The notes under the pieces were generated by a model. It saw nothing but the letters and a program-made list of their open reading frames with translations. It was not told where the DNA came from and did no database searches. This document shows positions 36,720 to 47,546 of a stretch of 64,000 nt of DNA, one piece after another. Every line of letters begins with the position of its first letter. The first letter of the stretch is position 1. Source of the DNA: Rhizobium freirei PRF 81 (GTDB lineage Bacteria > Pseudomonadota > Alphaproteobacteria > Rhizobiales > Rhizobiaceae); NCBI RefSeq assembly GCF_000359745.1, contig NZ_AQHN01000084.1:124001-188000 (forward strand), in the 5' to 3' direction. The position numbers and the translations under genes were made by a program.

Positions 36720-38963
36720 ATGCGCTCAGTTGTTGCCTTCAACCAATCCTGGACGTTTCGCGAAGGGTTTTCCCGGGCCGATGCAGGCCGTTTGCAGGAG
36801 GGCCAACCCGTCACGCTACCGCATACCGCCATCGAACTGCCGTTCAACTATTTCGACGAGAAATCCTATCAGCGTGCCTTCACCTATCAGAAGACAATCG
36901 TCTGGGACGAGGCATATAGGGGTCGCGAGATATCGCTGGTTTTCGATGCCGCGATGGCTGACGCTGTTGTCTATCTGAACGGCGAGGAGATCGTTGCGCA
37001 CAAGGACGGCTACACGCCGTTCGAGGCGCGCCTGACCGGACGTCTGCGAGAGGGCGAGAACCTTATCACCGTCAAGATCGACGGGAGCGAGAATCCCGAA
37101 ATCCCGCCCTTCGGCGGCCGGATCGATTATCTGACCTATGCCGGCATCTACCGCGATGTCTGGCTAAAACTCACCGATCCCGTCTTTATTGCCAATATCA
37201 AGGTCGAGACCGCGGATGTCCTTTCCGACAGTAAATCCGCGGCCATCCGCTGCGATATCTCCAATCCGCAAAACCTCGTCTTCAAAGGCAATGTGAAAGT
37301 GACCTTGCGGTCCGTCGATGGCAAGGCCATTGCTTCGGGCGAGGCGGGCACGTCGGGCGAAAGCGTGACGCTCGGCTTCAATGGTCTCTCGGGCCTATCG
37401 CTTTGGGATCTCGACAATCCCGTCCTCTATTCGGCAGAAGTGGAGCTTGCGACCGGTCACGGCACGGATCGTCATGCCGCGACCTTCGGTTTCCGCACCG
37501 CGAGCTTTACCGCCGAGGGCTTTCTGCTGAACGGCAAGGTGTTGAAGCTGCGTGGGCTCAACCGCCATCAGGCCTTCCCCTATGTCGGCTATGCGATGGG
37601 CCGTTCGGCCCAGGAGCGCGATGCCGAGCTGATGAAGCATACTCTCAAATGCAACATCGTGCGCACATCGCATTATCCTCAGTCAAAATGGTTCCTCGAT
37701 CATTGCGACCGTATCGGCCTGCTCGTCTTCGAGGAAATCCCCGGCTGGCAGCATATCGGCGATGAGGAATGGCAGCAGGAATCGATCCGCAATGTGCGTC
37801 GCATGATCGAACGCGACTGGAACCACCCCTCGATCATCATCTGGGGCGTGCGCATCAACGAATCGCAGGATTCTCACGATTTCTACGCCGAGACGAACCG
37901 GCTGGCGCGCGAACTCGATCCGACGCGCCAGACAGGCGGCGTCCGCTACATCACCGAGAGCGAAATGCTCGAGGACGTCTACACGATGAATGATTTTATA
38001 CTCGGCAATGAGGAACTGCCGGGCGCCAACCGGCCGCGTACGCCGCTGAGGCCACAGCAGGAAAACACCGGCCTTTCCAAGGACGTGCCCTATCTGATCA
38101 CCGAGTTCGGCGGCCATATGTATCCGACGAAAATCTACGATCAGGAACAGCGGCAGGCCGAGCATGTGCGCCGGCATCTGGAAGTTCTGAATGCCGCCTA
38201 TGGCGACCCATCGATTTCGGGCGCGATCGGATGGTGCATGTTCGACTATAACACCCACAGCGATTTCGGCTCGGGCGACCGCATCTGCTATCACGGCGTC
38301 ATGGACATGTTCCGTGAGCCGAAATTCGCCGCCTACGTCTACGCCAGCCAATGCGAACCATCCGAAGAGGTGGTCATGAAGCCGGTGACGATCTGGGCGC
38401 GCGGCGAGCGCAACATCGGCGGCGCTCTGCCGCTGATCGTTCTGACGAACTGCGATGAGGTCGAGCTGCGTTATGGTTCGCTTACCAAGCGTCTAGGCCC
38501 GGACCGGGAAACGTTCCCGCATTTGCCGTATGCGCCTGTCGTCTTCGATCACCGTTCCTTTACGCCGGACGAGCTCGGAGTATGGGGAATGGAGTGGGAG
38601 GATGTGCATTTCACCGGCTATATCGGCGGCAAGCCGGTGGCGGAGCAGCATATGGTCGCCAATCCGCTGCCGACGTTGCTTCAGGTGGAGGCAGATGCGG
38701 ATACCTTGAGGGCAGAAGAGCGCGATACGGTGCGTGTCATCGTGCGCGCACTCGATCAGGCCGGATCGCGGCTGGCTTTCCTCAATGAGGCCATCACCAT
38801 CAAGATCGACGGGCCGGCCAGGGTTGTCGGGTCGGAAACCGTGGCATTTCAGGGCGGAACCACGGGCTTCTGGTTGCAGGCAACTGGCAAGATTGGCGCC
38901 ATCAGGCTCGAAGTCTCATCTCCGCGCTTTGCCACTCAAAGCGTAAGTTTCACTGCAAAATAG
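36720..38963 (+). CDS. GH2 beta-galactosidase/beta-glucuronidase-like enzyme
   Basis: A 747-residue family 2 glycoside hydrolase. A jelly-roll sugar-binding domain (about 1-155) is followed by an immunoglobulin-like domain and a TIM barrel starting near 270. The acid/base Glu is E381 in 'IIIWGVRINESQDS' and the nucleophile is E462 in 'YLITEFGGHMYP'. 'RTSHYPQSKWFLDHCDRIGL' is the classic GH2 signature region. There is no signal peptide, so it acts in the cytoplasm. It follows the araC-type gene by 196 bp on the same strand, so it may extend the galactoside regulon. The substrate could be a beta-galactoside or a beta-glucuronide. Confidence 0.88.
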   Translation: MRSVVAFNQSWTFREGFSRADAGRLQEGQPVTLPHTAIELPFNYFDEKSYQRAFTYQKTIVWDEAYRGREISLVFDAAMADAVVYLNGEEIVAHKDGYTPFEARLTGRLREGENLITVKIDGSENPEIPPFGGRIDYLTYAGIYRDVWLKLTDPVFIANIKVETADVLSDSKSAAIRCDISNPQNLVFKGNVKVTLRSVDGKAIASGEAGTSGESVTLGFNGLSGLSLWDLDNPVLYSAEVELATGHGTDRHAATFGFRTASFTAEGFLLNGKVLKLRGLNRHQAFPYVGYAMGRSAQERDAELMKHTLKCNIVRTSHYPQSKWFLDHCDRIGLLVFEEIPGWQHIGDEEWQQESIRNVRRMIERDWNHPSIIIWGVRINESQDSHDFYAETNRLARELDPTRQTGGVRYITESEMLEDVYTMNDFILGNEELPGANRPRTPLRPQQENTGLSKDVPYLITEFGGHMYPTKIYDQEQRQAEHVRRHLEVLNAAYGDPSISGAIGWCMFDYNTHSDFGSGDRICYHGVMDMFREPKFAAYVYASQCEPSEEVVMKPVTIWARGERNIGGALPLIVLTNCDEVELRYGSLTKRLGPDRETFPHLPYAPVVFDHRSFTPDELGVWGMEWEDVHFTGYIGGKPVAEQHMVANPLPTLLQVEADADTLRAEERDTVRVIVRALDQAGSRLAFLNEAITIKIDGPARVVGSETVAFQGGTTGFWLQATGKIGAIRLEVSSPRFATQSVSFTAK

Positions 38964-38983
38964 GGGATAGCCGGCTCTGTCCA

Positions 38984-39895
38984 TCAAGCGGCTGAGCCGG
39001 CAGCGTCCCCTTGGCTTTGCGGAATGGACTGCAGCAGCGTCTGTCTCGCGGAAGCAAGATGCGTGCGGCAGGCGGCGTCGATCCGTTGCGGGTCGCGCGA
39101 TTGCAGCGCTGCGATATAATCGAGATGTTCGGCGATGGCGCGGGCATTGCGCTCGCGAGCGAAGGCCTTGTTCCACTGGAAGTGATAGTGGAAGACGATG
39201 GCAATGACATCGTAGAAATCGGCAATGAAGCGATTGCTCGAGGCGCGATGGATGAGCAGGTGAAACTTTTCGTCGAGGCGTGAAAAGTCACGGTAATGCG
39301 CATCGAAATCCTTCAATAGCGCGTGATGTTCGCGCTCGATCGCCTTCAAATCCTCCCAAGCGCGATGGTTTAGAGGCAGGCGGCCAAATTCTGCGGCAGA
39401 ATGCAGCTCGAACATCTCGCGCACATCGGCGAGTTCAAGCGCGAATTCGCTGGTGAAACCCTTCAGGATCCAATGGCTGTTCGGTCGTTTCTCGATCAGA
39501 CCGAAGCGGCTGAAGCGGATGAGGAATTCGCGCACGACGGAGGTGCCGGTGCCGATTTCGCGTGCGAGTTCCAGTTCGTTGATCTGCATGCCGGGCTGTG
39601 CTTCGTCGGACATGATGCGCATCATGAAGCTGCGCTCGATGATATCGTGCAGTGAATCGGTTTCCTCCTTGGGGAAGAAATCCGCCTGGTTCGGCAGGCG
39701 CAGCACGGTCTTTTGCCGCTTGTTCCAGAGAATGATGCCGGCGTCGCTGAGACGCATGAGGATTGCCCGCGCCGTACTGCGGCTGACGCCGAGTTCGGCT
39801 GCGATTTCGGGCTCGCTCGGCAGTTCCGTATCGAGCTTCAGCCGCGCCGCGTAGCGATTGTACGCTTCCTTGAAGAGCGTGTTTTGCCTTGCCAT
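38984..39895 (-). CDS. GntR-family regulator with two winged helices and an FCD domain
   Basis: A 303-residue regulator. Residues about 24-66 form a GntR-type winged helix ('LPSEPEIAAELGVSRSTARA'). A second such domain follows at about 82-147 ('INELELAREIGTGTSVVREF', then 'FGLIEKRPNSHWIL'). The C-terminal FCD effector domain (150-290) has the metal-binding pattern D208, H212, and later His residues in 'IAEHLDY' and 'RTHLASA'. Most FadR/GntR proteins have a single DNA-binding domain. It is divergent from the aldo/keto reductase and sugar importer genes and probably represses them until a sugar acid or sugar binds. Confidence 0.85.
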   Translation of the reverse strand: MARQNTLFKEAYNRYAARLKLDTELPSEPEIAAELGVSRSTARAILMRLSDAGIILWNKRQKTVLRLPNQADFFPKEETDSLHDIIERSFMMRIMSDEAQPGMQINELELAREIGTGTSVVREFLIRFSRFGLIEKRPNSHWILKGFTSEFALELADVREMFELHSAAEFGRLPLNHRAWEDLKAIEREHHALLKDFDAHYRDFSRLDEKFHLLIHRASSNRFIADFYDVIAIVFHYHFQWNKAFARERNARAIAEHLDYIAALQSRDPQRIDAACRTHLASARQTLLQSIPQSQGDAAGSAA

Positions 39896-40293
39896 TTCCC
39901 CCCTCGCGTATCGTCGCCGCTCTTTACCGGCGGCGCTGTCTGAACCATGATCGAATGGCAGTCAATTGCAGGAGTGTTTGCCGGAACCGTTCAGGCCGCC
40001 TTCCTCCGTGGCGGGTGGCGATTTCCTCGTTGACACCAAAATGTTTATTGTAGATAAAAAACAAAATCAATTGGCGATGGATGTTGGGAGCTTCCGATAA
40101 CGCCGATGAGCAGGGAGGGCTTAGGAATGACAAGGCTCGAATCCTGCCGCCGGAGTGCAATTGTCAGCTCGGGATGCGGCCTCGTTGCCTCGTTGCCTCG
40201 CGCCGGCGCAGATATTACGCAACATGGTGATGGCCACTCCGTCGGGCCGTATGCGACGGGAATTGGAATGACAGTCATCACAAGGGAGAGGTG
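39896..40293. promoter_or_regulatory. Divergent control region between gntR-type and aldo/keto reductase genes
   Basis: No gene is supported in this 398-bp stretch. An AT-rich patch near 40040-40070 contains TTGACA at 40030-40035 and GATAAA at 40053-40058 with 17-bp spacing, a plausible promoter toward the reductase and sugar importer. 'TTTATTGTAGATAAA' in the same patch resembles the loose palindromes bound by FCD-type GntR proteins. A tandem 'CTCGTTGC' duplication lies at about 40182-40200. Confidence 0.4.
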
Positions 40294-41313
40294 ATGAAGA
40301 CGAGAACAATCGGTAGGACGGGGCTTGAGGTCACCGAAATCAGCTTCGGCGCCGCGGCGCTGGGCGGCCTCTATCGCACCTGCCCCCGCGACCAGGCGAT
40401 GGAGACCTTGCAGGCGGCCTGGGACAGCGGCATCCGCTATTTCGATGTCGCCCCCTGGTATGGCTTCGGCCTTGGCGAGCGCCGCGTCGGCGATTTCCTG
40501 CGCGATCAGCCCGAAGACAGCTATGTATTGTCGACCAAGGTCGGCCGCCTGATGCGCCCGGTGCCGACGGATAAGGTGCCCAATTACGGCTATGTCGATC
40601 CGCTGCCTTTCGATGCCGATTACGATTACTCCTATGACGGCATCATGCGCTCGGTCGAATTCAGCTACGCCCGCCTTGGGCTCAATCGCATCGATATTCT
40701 CTATGTCCACGACATTGGCGGCTATACTCACGGCAAGGCGCTGAACGAACGTTATCTCGGACAGCTCTTGGGATCAGGGTTGAAGGCTCTGGAGGAGCTG
40801 AAATCATCGGGTGCGATCAAGGCCTATGGCCTCGGCGTCAACGAAGTGCCGGTCTGTCTGGACGTGATGCATGCGGCCGATATTGACTGCATTCTCATGG
40901 CGGGACGTTATACTCTGCTCGACCGTTCCGCCGTTGCCGAGTTGCTGCCGCTCTGTGAGAAGAAGGGAACGTCGCTGGTGGTAGGCGGCGTCTTCAATTC
41001 CGGTATTCTGGCGACGGGGCCGGTGCCCGGTGCACATTTCGACTATCTGCCGGCAACGCCGGATATCTTGGCCAAGGTGGGGGCGATGGAGGAGCTCGCC
41101 CGCAAGCATGCCGTGCCGCTCGCCCAGCCGGCGCTTCAGTTCCCGCTGCGCAGTTCTTGCGTAGCCTCGGTCCTGATCGGCACGGCGAAGCCGGAAAGTC
41201 TTATCCGCAATATGCGGCTCGTGGAGCCTCGGCTTCCCGACAGCCTTTATGCGGAATTCGAAGGATTGACCCTGGTTGCGCCTCCGTTGGGAGACGAGGC
41301 GGTTCGGGTCTAG
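40294..41313 (+). CDS. Aldo/keto reductase, L-fucose/D-threo-aldose dehydrogenase-like
   Basis: A 339-residue cytoplasmic NAD(P)-dependent oxidoreductase of the AKR fold. The N-terminal strand is 'TGLEVTEISFGAAALGGLY'. Catalytic residues are Asp in 'IRYFDVAPWYG' and Tyr in 'DVAPWYGFG', with Lys in 'VLSTKVGRL' and His in 'DILYVHDIGG'. The sequence style, with 'YDYSYDGIMRSVEFSYARLG', matches the D-threo-aldose 1-dehydrogenase group, which oxidises L-fucose or related sugars to lactones. ATG 40294 follows GGGAGAG. The TAG stop is the first codon of RIME-like copy 3. It lies upstream of a ribose-type importer, consistent with catabolism of the imported sugar. Confidence 0.85.
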   Translation: MKTRTIGRTGLEVTEISFGAAALGGLYRTCPRDQAMETLQAAWDSGIRYFDVAPWYGFGLGERRVGDFLRDQPEDSYVLSTKVGRLMRPVPTDKVPNYGYVDPLPFDADYDYSYDGIMRSVEFSYARLGLNRIDILYVHDIGGYTHGKALNERYLGQLLGSGLKALEELKSSGAIKAYGLGVNEVPVCLDVMHAADIDCILMAGRYTLLDRSAVAELLPLCEKKGTSLVVGGVFNSGILATGPVPGAHFDYLPATPDILAKVGAMEELARKHAVPLAQPALQFPLRSSCVASVLIGTAKPESLIRNMRLVEPRLPDSLYAEFEGLTLVAPPLGDEAVRV

Positions 41314-41411
41314 AGCAATTCCAGGAAAAGTGCGCAGCGGTTTTCCGTTCGGAATTGCGTGGAATAGCAGATGGAGCGGTTTTGCGATTCCGTGAGACGT
41401 TAAACCGCTCC
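41311..41411 (+). repeat. RIME-like intergenic repeat, copy 3
   Basis: It begins TAGAGCAATTCCAGGAAAAG at 41311, continues 'GTGCGCAGCGGTTTTCCG', 'TTCGGAATTGCG' and 'GGAGCGGTTTTGCGATTCC', and fades at about 41411 ('AACCGCTCC'). It is the same family as the copies at 7595, 24646 and 63931. The first three bases are the stop codon of the aldo/keto reductase gene. Confidence 0.85.
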
Positions 41412-41590
41412 GATAGACAGAGAGCTATCGAGCCGTCAGGAGAGGCGGCTTCGAGGAGGAGGAAAGCCTGTTTTGGCGTCGGCGGCCTTTCCGCCGCGCG
41501 ATGCGTGACGCCTAAAGGCGTTGCGGTACCGAGCCGTAAGCGTTCAGCGGCCGGTGTGCAGGAAGCAGAGCGCGTTGAGAGGAGAAGCAG

Positions 41591-42580
41591 ATGAAAATTG
41601 CCAAGTCACTTCTGTCCCGCCGCAGCTTCGCCGGCCTTGCCGGCGCTGCCATCATCGCAATGGCGATGCCTGTGCAGTCCTTTGCGGCCGACGTGACCAT
41701 CCCGATCATCGTCAAGGATACGACATCCTTCTATTGGCAGATCGTTCTCGCCGGCGCTCGCCAGGCGGGCAAGGATCTCGGCGTGAAGGTGCCGGAGCTT
41801 GGCGCGCAGTCGGAATCCGACATCAACGGCCAGATCAGCATTCTCGAAAACGCCGTTGCCGGCAAGCCGGCCGCCGTCGTGATCGCGCCGACCGAACGCA
41901 AAGCACTCGGCAAGCCGGTGGATGAAGCCGCCAAGTCCGTGCCCGTGGTCGGCATCGACTCGGCCGCCGATTCCAAAGCCTTCGTGTCGTTCCTGACGAC
42001 CGACAACACGCAGGGCGGCCGCATTGCTGCTGATGGCCTTGCTGCGGCGATCAAGGGCATGACCGGCAAGGAAGAAGGTGAAGTCGCCATCATCACCAGC
42101 CTGCCGGGCGTCGGCTCTCTCGACCAGCGCCGTCAGGGCTTCCTGGAAGAGGTCAAGAGCAAGTATCCGGGCCTCAAGGTCGTTGCCGATAAATATGCCG
42201 ATGGCCAGGCGACCACCGGCCTCAACATCATGACCGACCTGATCACCGCCAATCCGAAGCTCGTAGGCGTCTTCGCTTCCAACCTGATCATGGCGCAGGG
42301 CGTCGGCCAGGCGATTGCCGAAAACAAGCTCGGCGACAAGATCAAGGTCATCGGCTTCGACAATGACGACAAGACCGTCGGCTTCCTGAAATCAGGCGTT
42401 CTTGCCGGCCTCGTCGTTCAGGATCCCTATCGCATGGGTTATGACGGCATCAAGACGGCGCTTGCCGCCTCAAAGAAGGAAAAGGTCGAGGCTAATGTCG
42501 ATACCGGCGCCAACCTCGTCACCAAGGCGAATATGAGCGATCCGAAGATCGATGCCCTGATCAATCCGAAGGTCAAGTAA
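41591..42580 (+). CDS. Ribose-type sugar-binding protein with Tat-like signal
   Basis: A 329-residue periplasmic binding protein of the RbsB-type family. The N-terminus 'LLSRRSFAGLAGAAIIAMAM' carries a twin-arginine motif, with probable cleavage after 'SFA'. The mature protein has 'IVKDTTSFYWQIVLAGARQA' and 'IGFDNDDKTVGFLKSGVLAG', typical of pentose/hexose binding proteins. It delivers sugar to the ATPase and permease encoded just downstream. A strong terminator-like hairpin at 42588-42616 after the gene would keep binding-protein mRNA in excess. The sugar is not certain. The adjacent aldose dehydrogenase suggests fucose or a similar sugar. Confidence 0.88.
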   Translation: MKIAKSLLSRRSFAGLAGAAIIAMAMPVQSFAADVTIPIIVKDTTSFYWQIVLAGARQAGKDLGVKVPELGAQSESDINGQISILENAVAGKPAAVVIAPTERKALGKPVDEAAKSVPVVGIDSAADSKAFVSFLTTDNTQGGRIAADGLAAAIKGMTGKEEGEVAIITSLPGVGSLDQRRQGFLEEVKSKYPGLKVVADKYADGQATTGLNIMTDLITANPKLVGVFASNLIMAQGVGQAIAENKLGDKIKVIGFDNDDKTVGFLKSGVLAGLVVQDPYRMGYDGIKTALAASKKEKVEANVDTGANLVTKANMSDPKIDALINPKVK

Positions 42581-42587
42581 GGCCTGA

Positions 42588-42620
42588 GACCGCGCCCGAA
42601 AGGATCGGGCGCGGTCTTTT
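42588..42620 (+). terminator. Rho-independent terminator/attenuator after binding-protein gene
   Basis: A perfect 12-bp GC-rich stem, GACCGCGCCCGA (42588-42599) with TCGGGCGCGGTC (42605-42616), an AAGGA loop, and TTTT at 42617-42620. It lies between the binding-protein and ATPase genes of one operon, so it probably causes partial termination, giving more binding protein than transporter. Confidence 0.85.
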
Positions 42621-42674
42621 CGTCTGGCTGCTTCCCCGAAGCGGCTGCGCGACGATGCGAATGGAGGAGACCTC

Positions 42675-44225
<1,551 letters not shown>

Positions 44226-44257
44226 ACAACAAACAAGTCGAAAGAGGGAGAACAAAA

Positions 44258-45229
44258 ATGGCCGCGAATACGACAGAGGGCCCGACCGTTGCGCCGAGGC
44301 GCAAGATGAATATCCTCTTCAGCTTGACGCTGATCTTGCTGCTTCTCGCACTCTGGATCGTTCTCGGCTTCTGGACCGACAAGTTCTGGACGCCGCTCAA
44401 CATCACCAACCTGATGCGCCAGGGCTCGATGACGGCGATTCTTGCGCTCGGCCAGACCTTCGTCATCATTACCGCGGGTATCGATCTTTCCGTCGGCGCG
44501 ATTGTCGGCTTCTGCACCGTCATTATCGCCTGGTTGCTTCATGCCGGGTTTCCGGTGTGGGCCGCGATCCTCATCACTTTGCTGTTCGGGGTCCTGATCG
44601 GCGCGTTCCATGGTTTCGGCATCGTGCGCATGGGCCTGCCGCCCTTCATCATCACGCTGGCGACGCTGACCTCCCTGCGCGGCATCGGGCTGCTGATTAC
44701 CAATGGTTCGACGATCAACATCGTCAATGACGATTTCACCAATTTCTCCGTCTCGGATTTCCTGGGGATTCCAAGCCTGTTCTGGATGGTGATCCTGGTG
44801 GCGATCCCGGCTGTCGTCTTTCTGCATTTGAGCCGCTGGGGCCGCTATCTTTTCGCCGTCGGCTCCAATCGCGAGGCTGCCCGCCTTTCCGGCGTCAACG
44901 TCAACTGGATGATCTATCTCGCCTATATTCTGTCGGGAACCTGCGCTGCCTTCGTCGGCGTTCTGCTTGCCTCGCGCATCGCCATCGGCAATGCGACCCA
45001 GGCGGACGGTTGGGAATTGCAGGCGATCGCCTCGTCGGTTATCGGCGGAACCAGCCTGTTCGGCGCGGTCGGCTCCGTCTATGGACCGCTGATCGGCGCC
45101 TTCATCCTGGCGACCATCAACAACGGCGCCAACCTGCTGAACCTGAATTCCTTCTGGCAGCGCATCATCACCGGCGTCCTGATCATCGTGATCGTCTATT
45201 TCGATCAGCTGCGGCGCCGGCGGCTCTAA
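44258..45229 (+). CDS. Sugar ABC importer permease, RbsC-like
   Basis: A 323-residue permease with about eight to ten helices ('FSLTLILLLLALWIVLGFW' is the first). 'ALGQTFVIITAGIDLSVGAI' is the hallmark segment of RbsC/XylH-type permeases, and 'GSNREAARLSGVNVNW' is the cytoplasmic coupling loop. GAGGGAGAA precedes ATG 44258. It completes the binding protein-ATPase-permease set and ends 11 bp from the convergent exoZ gene. Confidence 0.92.
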   Translation: MAANTTEGPTVAPRRKMNILFSLTLILLLLALWIVLGFWTDKFWTPLNITNLMRQGSMTAILALGQTFVIITAGIDLSVGAIVGFCTVIIAWLLHAGFPVWAAILITLLFGVLIGAFHGFGIVRMGLPPFIITLATLTSLRGIGLLITNGSTINIVNDDFTNFSVSDFLGIPSLFWMVILVAIPAVVFLHLSRWGRYLFAVGSNREAARLSGVNVNWMIYLAYILSGTCAAFVGVLLASRIAIGNATQADGWELQAIASSVIGGTSLFGAVGSVYGPLIGAFILATINNGANLLNLNSFWQRIITGVLIIVIVYFDQLRRRRL

Positions 45230-45240
45230 CCGGTCCGCTT

Positions 45241-46248
45241 TTACGCTGGCGAGGGGCGAGCCCTTCGCCAGCTGACGTTCCGCAACAGATTGCGCAGCGG
45301 CTTTTCGACCAGCTCATAGGCAAAGACGCCGAGCAAGGTTCCAAGTATCACGCCGATAAAGGCGACGGCATCGGAAGGGATCGGCGTCGACGCCACGAGC
45401 TTTACGATCACCGAGATTGCCAGCGTATGCCATAGATAGATGGAATAGGAGGCGTTGCCGAGATAGGTGAGCGGCGGAATCTGCAGCAGCCTGCCGCTGC
45501 GTTCGACCGAAACCATGCCGAGCACCAGCGCTATGGCGAGCGGCCCGCAGGTTAGCTCGTTAAATTCGAGGCCGAGAAGCTCGATGGCAGCGAAACCGGC
45601 AACCGAGGCGACCATGAGGGCAACACCCAGTCCAAATCCGGGAGTGGTCCCTTTCAGCCAGAGCTGCCCGAGAACCGCGCCAGCGACAAATTCGAGAATG
45701 ATCGGCCTGGTATAGGTGACAGGCAGCGGCGATTGCGGATGGATGATGGCGCCGGCGATCACGAAGGCGACAAAGACGCCGATCAGGCTGCCAAGACGCA
45801 GGCGCTGCGGCAGGAACAGGCAGGCGGCAAAGACGACGTAGAAGAACATCTCGAAGTTCAGCGTCCATCCCTGCACCAGAACCGGCCATATTTCGCCATT
45901 GCCCGTGCTTGGCGAGCGAACGGGGATGAACAGCAGCGAGCCGAGGATATGGCTTGCCGTCAGCTTCATGCTCGGAAACAGTCCGACAATTGCGCCACCG
46001 ATCATGATGGCGGTGACGATCCAGTAGGACGGTGCGATGCGCTGCAGCCGGTCGAGCACGAACTGAAGCGGTGTCACCGGGCGCCGCTCGCTCATGGTCC
46101 ACATGATGAAGCCGCTGATGACGAAGAAGACGTCGACGCCGGCGGCTCCGATACGGAAATGGTTGCCGCTGCGCTCGGCTGCATGAAACAGCACCACGGC
46201 AAGCGCTGCGAAGGCGCGAAGATATTGGATGCCATGAAGCGTTTTCAT
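45241..46248 (-). CDS. exoZ: ExoZ-like acetyltransferase of succinoglycan
   Basis: A 335-residue membrane acyltransferase-3 protein with about ten helices. The N-terminus 'LHGIQYLRAFAALAVVLFHA' and 'GAAGVDVFFVISGFIMW' match S. meliloti ExoZ closely; the His in 'VLFHA' and the following 'VDVFFVISGF' are conserved in acyltransferase-3 enzymes. ExoZ O-acetylates the succinoglycan repeat. ATG 46248 overlaps the exoQ stop as ATGA and is favoured over the upstream TTG at 46269. In S. meliloti exoB follows exoZ. Here a sugar ABC operon is convergent instead, so exoB must be elsewhere. Confidence 0.88.
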   Translation of the reverse strand: MKTLHGIQYLRAFAALAVVLFHAAERSGNHFRIGAAGVDVFFVISGFIMWTMSERRPVTPLQFVLDRLQRIAPSYWIVTAIMIGGAIVGLFPSMKLTASHILGSLLFIPVRSPSTGNGEIWPVLVQGWTLNFEMFFYVVFAACLFLPQRLRLGSLIGVFVAFVIAGAIIHPQSPLPVTYTRPIILEFVAGAVLGQLWLKGTTPGFGLGVALMVASVAGFAAIELLGLEFNELTCGPLAIALVLGMVSVERSGRLLQIPPLTYLGNASYSIYLWHTLAISVIVKLVASTPIPSDAVAFIGVILGTLLGVFAYELVEKPLRNLLRNVSWRRARPSPA

Positions 46249-47537
46249 CGGCTCGTCTGTGTCCCCCAATTTGCGGGCGGAGCAAATTCCATCCGCTGGT
46301 CGACCGGCAGAGGTGCGCTTACTGGCGCACGCATCCGCATGGAGAGCTTTCCTGCCGTGAAATAGAACAGGAAGGAGCCGACATGATACGGATTGAGAAT
46401 ATCGATCTCCACGAAGGACCGGATCAGCAGCAGGGTGGCGACGCCCAGAAGGACGTAGGATTCATCATTTCTGATGTCGCTGAGGAAGCGGTTGATATGG
46501 CCGACGAAGGCCGTCAACAGGATCGAGGCGAGCAGGAGGACGCCGATGAGGCCGGTCTCTACAGTCGTTTCGATATAGGTATTGTGGAAATGGAAGCCGG
46601 CGCGCGAGGTGATGTAAAACTCCTCCCACAGTCGCTCGGGCTCAGAAAAGCCCTGGACCCAGTAAGCCTGATAGCCGACGCCAAAGAAAGGATTCTGCAG
46701 CGCGGTCGCGATGCCCTGCTGCCAGAGATAGGTGCGTCCGGTGAGCGTGGAATCCTTGCCGAAGGCGCCGAGGACGAGATCCACCGCGCCGAGATAGACG
46801 CCGGCAACGGCGAGCACGACGCCTGATATCGCGACGGTCGCAAACAGCGTTTTGCGCTGTCTCGGCGACAGAAACAGGATGACGCGCAGGCTGATGCACA
46901 ATACCACGACCAATCCCGTCGTCAGTACGGATGTCGCCGATGCCGATGCGAGCAGGCAATAGGCCGACAGCAGGCCGGCAAGACCCGCACCCAGCATCCA
47001 GATTCGCCGCTCGCCCAGGACAAAAACGGCGGCAAAGGCGAAATAGATGCCGAGCGAGGCATAGAAGCCGAGCTGGTTCTTGGAATCGAAGGCGCCGACG
47101 AAGCTGTAGGTTCCATCGATGGGGTCGTAGGCATAGTAGCCGAACAATATCGAATAGATGAGCACGATGCCGGTGCCTGCGATCGCGCCGCGCGTAAGCG
47201 TGCGGATGTCGAGCGTTCGCATGGCAATCAAGGCGCAGAAGATGTGCGTCGTATACTGGATCGCGGCTCGCGCCGTCACGGAGGGAACGACCGACCAGAA
47301 AATCGACAGGCAGGTGAAGACGCCGAAGGCGAACAGCCAGAGCTGCCTATGATAGCTGCCGAGCACATTGCGATAGTCGATCAGCACCAGCGGAAACCAG
47401 AGCGCGTAGTAGAGCAGGATCGAAGGCTGACCGAAGCGGGAAGAATAGGCGAAGACGAAGAAAGACAGAGCAGTCGCCACCATGCCATAGGTGGCGTTGC
47501 TGCCTGGTCGGACAAAGATCGATTTGGCAATCCGCAT
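46245..47537 (-). CDS. exoQ: ExoQ-like polysaccharide polymerase (Wzy/O-antigen ligase family)
   Basis: A 430-residue inner-membrane protein with roughly ten to twelve helices. The large periplasmic loop contains 'LTGRTYLWQQGIATALQNPFFGVGYQAYW' (shown in parts at about 265-295) and 'HFHNTYIETTVETGLIG', which match the O-antigen ligase/polymerase domain. In S. meliloti ExoQ polymerises succinoglycan repeats into the high-molecular-weight form with ExoP. Its position between exoZ and exoF is the same. It lies 9 bp after exoF and overlaps exoZ by 4 bp. Confidence 0.9.
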   Translation of the reverse strand: MRIAKSIFVRPGSNATYGMVATALSFFVFAYSSRFGQPSILLYYALWFPLVLIDYRNVLGSYHRQLWLFAFGVFTCLSIFWSVVPSVTARAAIQYTTHIFCALIAMRTLDIRTLTRGAIAGTGIVLIYSILFGYYAYDPIDGTYSFVGAFDSKNQLGFYASLGIYFAFAAVFVLGERRIWMLGAGLAGLLSAYCLLASASATSVLTTGLVVVLCISLRVILFLSPRQRKTLFATVAISGVVLAVAGVYLGAVDLVLGAFGKDSTLTGRTYLWQQGIATALQNPFFGVGYQAYWVQGFSEPERLWEEFYITSRAGFHFHNTYIETTVETGLIGVLLLASILLTAFVGHINRFLSDIRNDESYVLLGVATLLLIRSFVEIDILNPYHVGSFLFYFTAGKLSMRMRAPVSAPLPVDQRMEFAPPANWGTQTSR

Positions 47538-47546
47538 CGACTGTCC

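Noticed and set aside
40106..40294. 62-residue open frame upstream of the aldo/keto reductase
   Set aside because: It lies in the divergent control region and resembles no known protein.
42588..42620. Terminator as the end of the sugar importer operon
   Set aside because: The ATPase and permease genes follow on the same strand with good ribosome-binding sites, so it is more likely an internal attenuator.
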